Source of the DNA: Acetobacteraceae bacterium
GTDB lineage: Bacteria > Pseudomonadota > Alphaproteobacteria > Acetobacterales > Acetobacteraceae
Direction of reading: 5' to 3'
DNA: 32,550 nt
Assembly (NCBI GenBank): GCA_025055335.1
Contig: JANWXJ010000247.1
Coordinates: 1-32,550, forward strand
Translations under genes and position numbers: made by a program
In this document: positions 31,016 through 32,550 of the stretch, in pieces
Position numbering within the stretch: the stretch's first letter is position 1
How the letters are laid out: each line of letters begins with the position of its first letter
Notes under the pieces: generated by a model
What the model saw: only the letters and a program-made list of their open reading frames with translations
Databases searched by the model: none
Told to the model about the DNA's origin: nothing

Positions 31016-31842
31016 GCTGGCAGGGCAAGCCGCGCGACTGGCTGGACCGGGAGTACAACGCCCGCGCCACCGTGCCCGACATCTTCCCGATCATCGCCCT
31101 CGGGCGCGAACGGACGGAGGCCGCCAAGGCCGCGCTCCGCTGGTCCCGCCACGCCTACGGCCCGACGGAGCCGGAGCGGCTCGACATCTACCCGGCCGCC
31201 GCCAAGGGGCCGGCGCCGGTGTTCGTGTACATCCACGGCGGCTACTGGCGGCTTCTCGACGCCGACGATTCCGGCTTCATGGCGCCGGCCTTCTCGGCGC
31301 TGGGTGCCGTGACGGTGGCGCTGAACTACGCGCTGGCGCCTGCTGTGACGCTCGAGGAGATCGTTCGCCAGTGCCGCGCTGCGCTGGCGTGGCTCCGCGC
31401 CAACATCGCCCGCTTCGGCGGCGACCCGGCGCGCATCCACATCGCCGGCTCTAGCGCCGGCGGACACCTCGCGGCGATGCTGGCGCGCGAGGAGGGCGTG
31501 GCGGGGGCCACCATGCTCTCCGGCCTCATGGATGTGGAGCCGCTCGTGCATTGCCACGTCAACGAGTGGCTGAACCTCACGCCCGAACGCGCCCGCGCGC
31601 TGTCGCCGCTGCAGCTTCCTCCGCCGCCGGCGGGACGGCCCTTCGTCTTCAGCGTGGCGCCGAACGAGACCTCGGAGTTCAAGCGGCACACCGCCGAACT
31701 CGCCGAAGCCTGGCGCGCGGCCGGCTGCGAGGTGACGGTGGTGGCCCCGCCACCCGCCTCCAACCACTTCGATCTGCCCTACGAGTTCTGCGATCCCTGC
31801 TCGCCCCTGATGCGGGCGGTGCGGCGCGCGATGGGGCTCTAG
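31012..31842 (+). CDS. Alpha/beta hydrolase, arylformamidase (kynurenine formamidase)-like
   Basis: 276-aa serine hydrolase of the HGGYW type. The oxyanion motif HGGYW is at residues 75-79, the nucleophile Ser148 lies in GSSAGGH (146-152), the likely acid is in NETSEF (218-223), and the catalytic His252 is in SNHFDLPY. The spacing and the HGGYW and EF blocks resemble animal-type arylformamidase (N-formylkynurenine to kynurenine), though many bacterial esterases share this fold. ATG 31012 overlaps the livF stop; the in-frame ATG 31000 would overlap livF further. Being coupled to an importer, it probably acts on the imported compound. With a 3-hydroxyanthranilate dioxygenase nearby, a kynurenine-related substrate is attractive but unproven. 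Confidence 0.8.
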   Translation: MSWQGKPRDWLDREYNARATVPDIFPIIALGRERTEAAKAALRWSRHAYGPTEPERLDIYPAAAKGPAPVFVYIHGGYWRLLDADDSGFMAPAFSALGAVTVALNYALAPAVTLEEIVRQCRAALAWLRANIARFGGDPARIHIAGSSAGGHLAAMLAREEGVAGATMLSGLMDVEPLVHCHVNEWLNLTPERARALSPLQLPPPPAGRPFVFSVAPNETSEFKRHTAELAEAWRAAGCEVTVVAPPPASNHFDLPYEFCDPCSPLMRAVRRAMGL

Positions 31843-32114
31843 CGCGGCTCGCCAAGGGCGGTACTCCGGCGGGTGCCTGAAGCCGCTCCGCGACTCGGGG
31901 GGTGGAGCCGTGCAAGCCGGCACAAGCGCGCGGCAACGGCTCGGGCGTTGCGCCGCTTGAAGCACGCTGAGGCCGGATCGGAAGACAAAGCTTCCTGTGC
32001 CCGGCCGGCCGATCCGCATCCCGCAGCCTAAGCCCGGGCGCCGGGCAGGCGCCCTTCGTGCTGGCGCGGGCAACCCGCGGGATGGCTCTGTCGAGAACGC
32101 AGTAGGGTTCGGGA
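31843..32114. other. Non-coding stretch with a series of inverted repeats; possible structured RNA or dispersed repeat
   Basis: I see no convincing gene in these 272 nt between the hydrolase and the yifB-like gene, which converge. Four inverted repeats follow in a row: 31933-31938/31946-31951 (6 bp, 7-nt loop), 31974-31981/32009-32016 (8 bp) enclosing a nested GGAAG/CTTCC hairpin (31980-31984/31991-31995), 32036-32042/32048-32054 (7 bp, 5-nt loop), and 32065-32070/32074-32079 (6 bp, 3-nt loop). Some could serve as terminators for the two converging genes. I could not match it to tmRNA, RNase P RNA, SRP RNA or tRNA by their conserved sequences. The strand of any transcript is unknown. Confidence 0.35.
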
Positions 32115-32549
32115 CTACCGGGGGACCGCTTGAAGGAAGCTTCTGCTTCGATAGGCCAGTGCTTCCGCCACGTGGCGGCTCAGTGTCCGGGCCTTGCCCG
32201 ACAGGTCGGCGATGGTCCGTGCAACGCGCAGCGTGCGCAGGACGCCGCGGCTGGACAGGCCCAAGCGCTCCGCCGCGCGCTCGAGGAGCGCGATCGCATC
32301 CGCGTCGGCCCAGCTCCGAAGCCTGTCCAGTGGCGCTTCCGAGTTGAAGGTTCCGCCCCGGCGAACCGAGGCGTCCGACGCGGCGGCGACACGCCGGGCG
32401 ACGACGGCGCTCGCCTCTCCCGGCTCGGCCCGGACGAGGTCGCGCGGCGGGATCGGCAGCATCTCGACGACGAGATCGATCCGGTCGAGCAGCGCGCCCG
32501 ACACCTTCTCCCGGTATTCGCCGCCGCATCCCGGGGCACGGCTGCATTC
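32115..32549 (-). CDS. YifB/ComM family Mg-chelatase-like AAA ATPase, C-terminal part (start outside window)
   Basis: The last 144 residues of a YifB/ComM-type protein, a AAA ATPase related to magnesium chelatase ChlI that in naturally competent bacteria promotes branch migration during DNA uptake. Visible are the Cys-containing lead (ECSRAPGCGGEYREKVSG), the sensor motif GALLDRIDLVVEM and the Mg_chelatase_C helical domain ending in LSSRGVLRTLRVARTIADL and VAEALAYRS. The frame is open to the window edge, so the AAA core and start lie beyond base 32550. The stop is TAG at 32115-32117. It is a conserved housekeeping-type gene that marks the end of the catabolic region. Confidence 0.9.
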   Translation of the reverse strand, partial: ECSRAPGCGGEYREKVSGALLDRIDLVVEMLPIPPRDLVRAEPGEASAVVARRVAAASDASVRRGGTFNSEAPLDRLRSWADADAIALLERAAERLGLSSRGVLRTLRVARTIADLSGKARTLSRHVAEALAYRSRSFLQAVPR

Positions 32550-32550
32550 C

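Noticed and set aside
31843-32114. tmRNA, RNase P RNA, SRP RNA or a tRNA in the last gap
   Set aside because: None of their conserved core sequences or a cloverleaf could be found on either strand; GGTTCGGGA at 32106-32114 only loosely resembles a T loop.
1-32550. CRISPR arrays, insertion sequences, transposases, prophage genes or tRNA-linked attachment sites
   Set aside because: No regularly spaced repeats, transposase motifs, terminal inverted repeats with target duplications or tRNA genes were seen.

Overview
The window is very GC-rich, with dense genes, many 1-8 nt gene overlaps (ATGA, GTGA, TGATG), lipid A genes and numerous Bug/TctC-type solute receptors. This suggests an alphaproteobacterium of the Acetobacteraceae/Rhodospirillales type (Roseomonas/Elioraea-like). 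That placement is inferred from gene content and composition; there is no rRNA here to prove it. Most of the window is an accessory catabolic region for aromatic and organic acids, with a short block of envelope genes inside it.

Layout. (1) Bases 2-5782, plus strand: a 2-oxoacid dehydrogenase E1 alpha (5' end outside the window), an E1 beta interrupted by an in-frame TAG, two tandem Bug receptors and an N-acyl-D-amino-acid deacylase-like amidohydrolase. (2) 5866-8858, plus: DUF374 acyltransferase, waaA and lpxK, a lipid A/Kdo block closed by a strong hairpin. (3) 13881 to 9055, minus: quinone-oxidoreductase-like MDR protein, intradiol (hydroxyquinol/catechol-type) dioxygenase, YciI protein, BKACE, SDR and Bug receptor, tightly packed. 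A LacI regulator is divergent from them, with an operator and a promoter visible between. (4) 18655 to 15028, minus: gentisate 1,2-dioxygenase, IclR regulator and the large and small subunits of a salicylate 5-hydroxylase-like Rieske oxygenase, which is a salicylate-to-gentisate-to-maleylpyruvate module. (5) 18766-19737 plus and 20600-19725 minus: a Bug receptor facing a LysR regulator. (6) 20687-26377, plus: lone molybdenum-hydroxylase large subunit, DapA-superfamily lyase, 3-hydroxyanthranilate 3,4-dioxygenase, alpha/beta hydrolase and Bug receptor. (7) 26475-31842, plus: a complete branched-chain-amino-acid-type ABC importer ending in an arylformamidase-like hydrolase. (8) 31843-32114: a non-coding stretch rich in inverted repeats, then the 3' end of a YifB/ComM ATPase (minus) running off the window.

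How it fits together. Several ring-cleavage routes (hydroxyquinol-type, gentisate, 3-hydroxyanthranilate) sit side by side. Most have their own regulator and an orphan Bug receptor, and one ABC importer is nearby. The most interesting ideas are: a hydroxyquinol route in which a beta-keto acid cleavage enzyme could replace the usual CoA-transferase and thiolase; a 3-hydroxyanthranilate route with no decarboxylase but with a DapA-like lyase and a Mo-hydroxylase subunit; an amber codon at an expected glutamine in E1 beta; and an array of repeated boxes between the LysR gene and the operon it probably controls.
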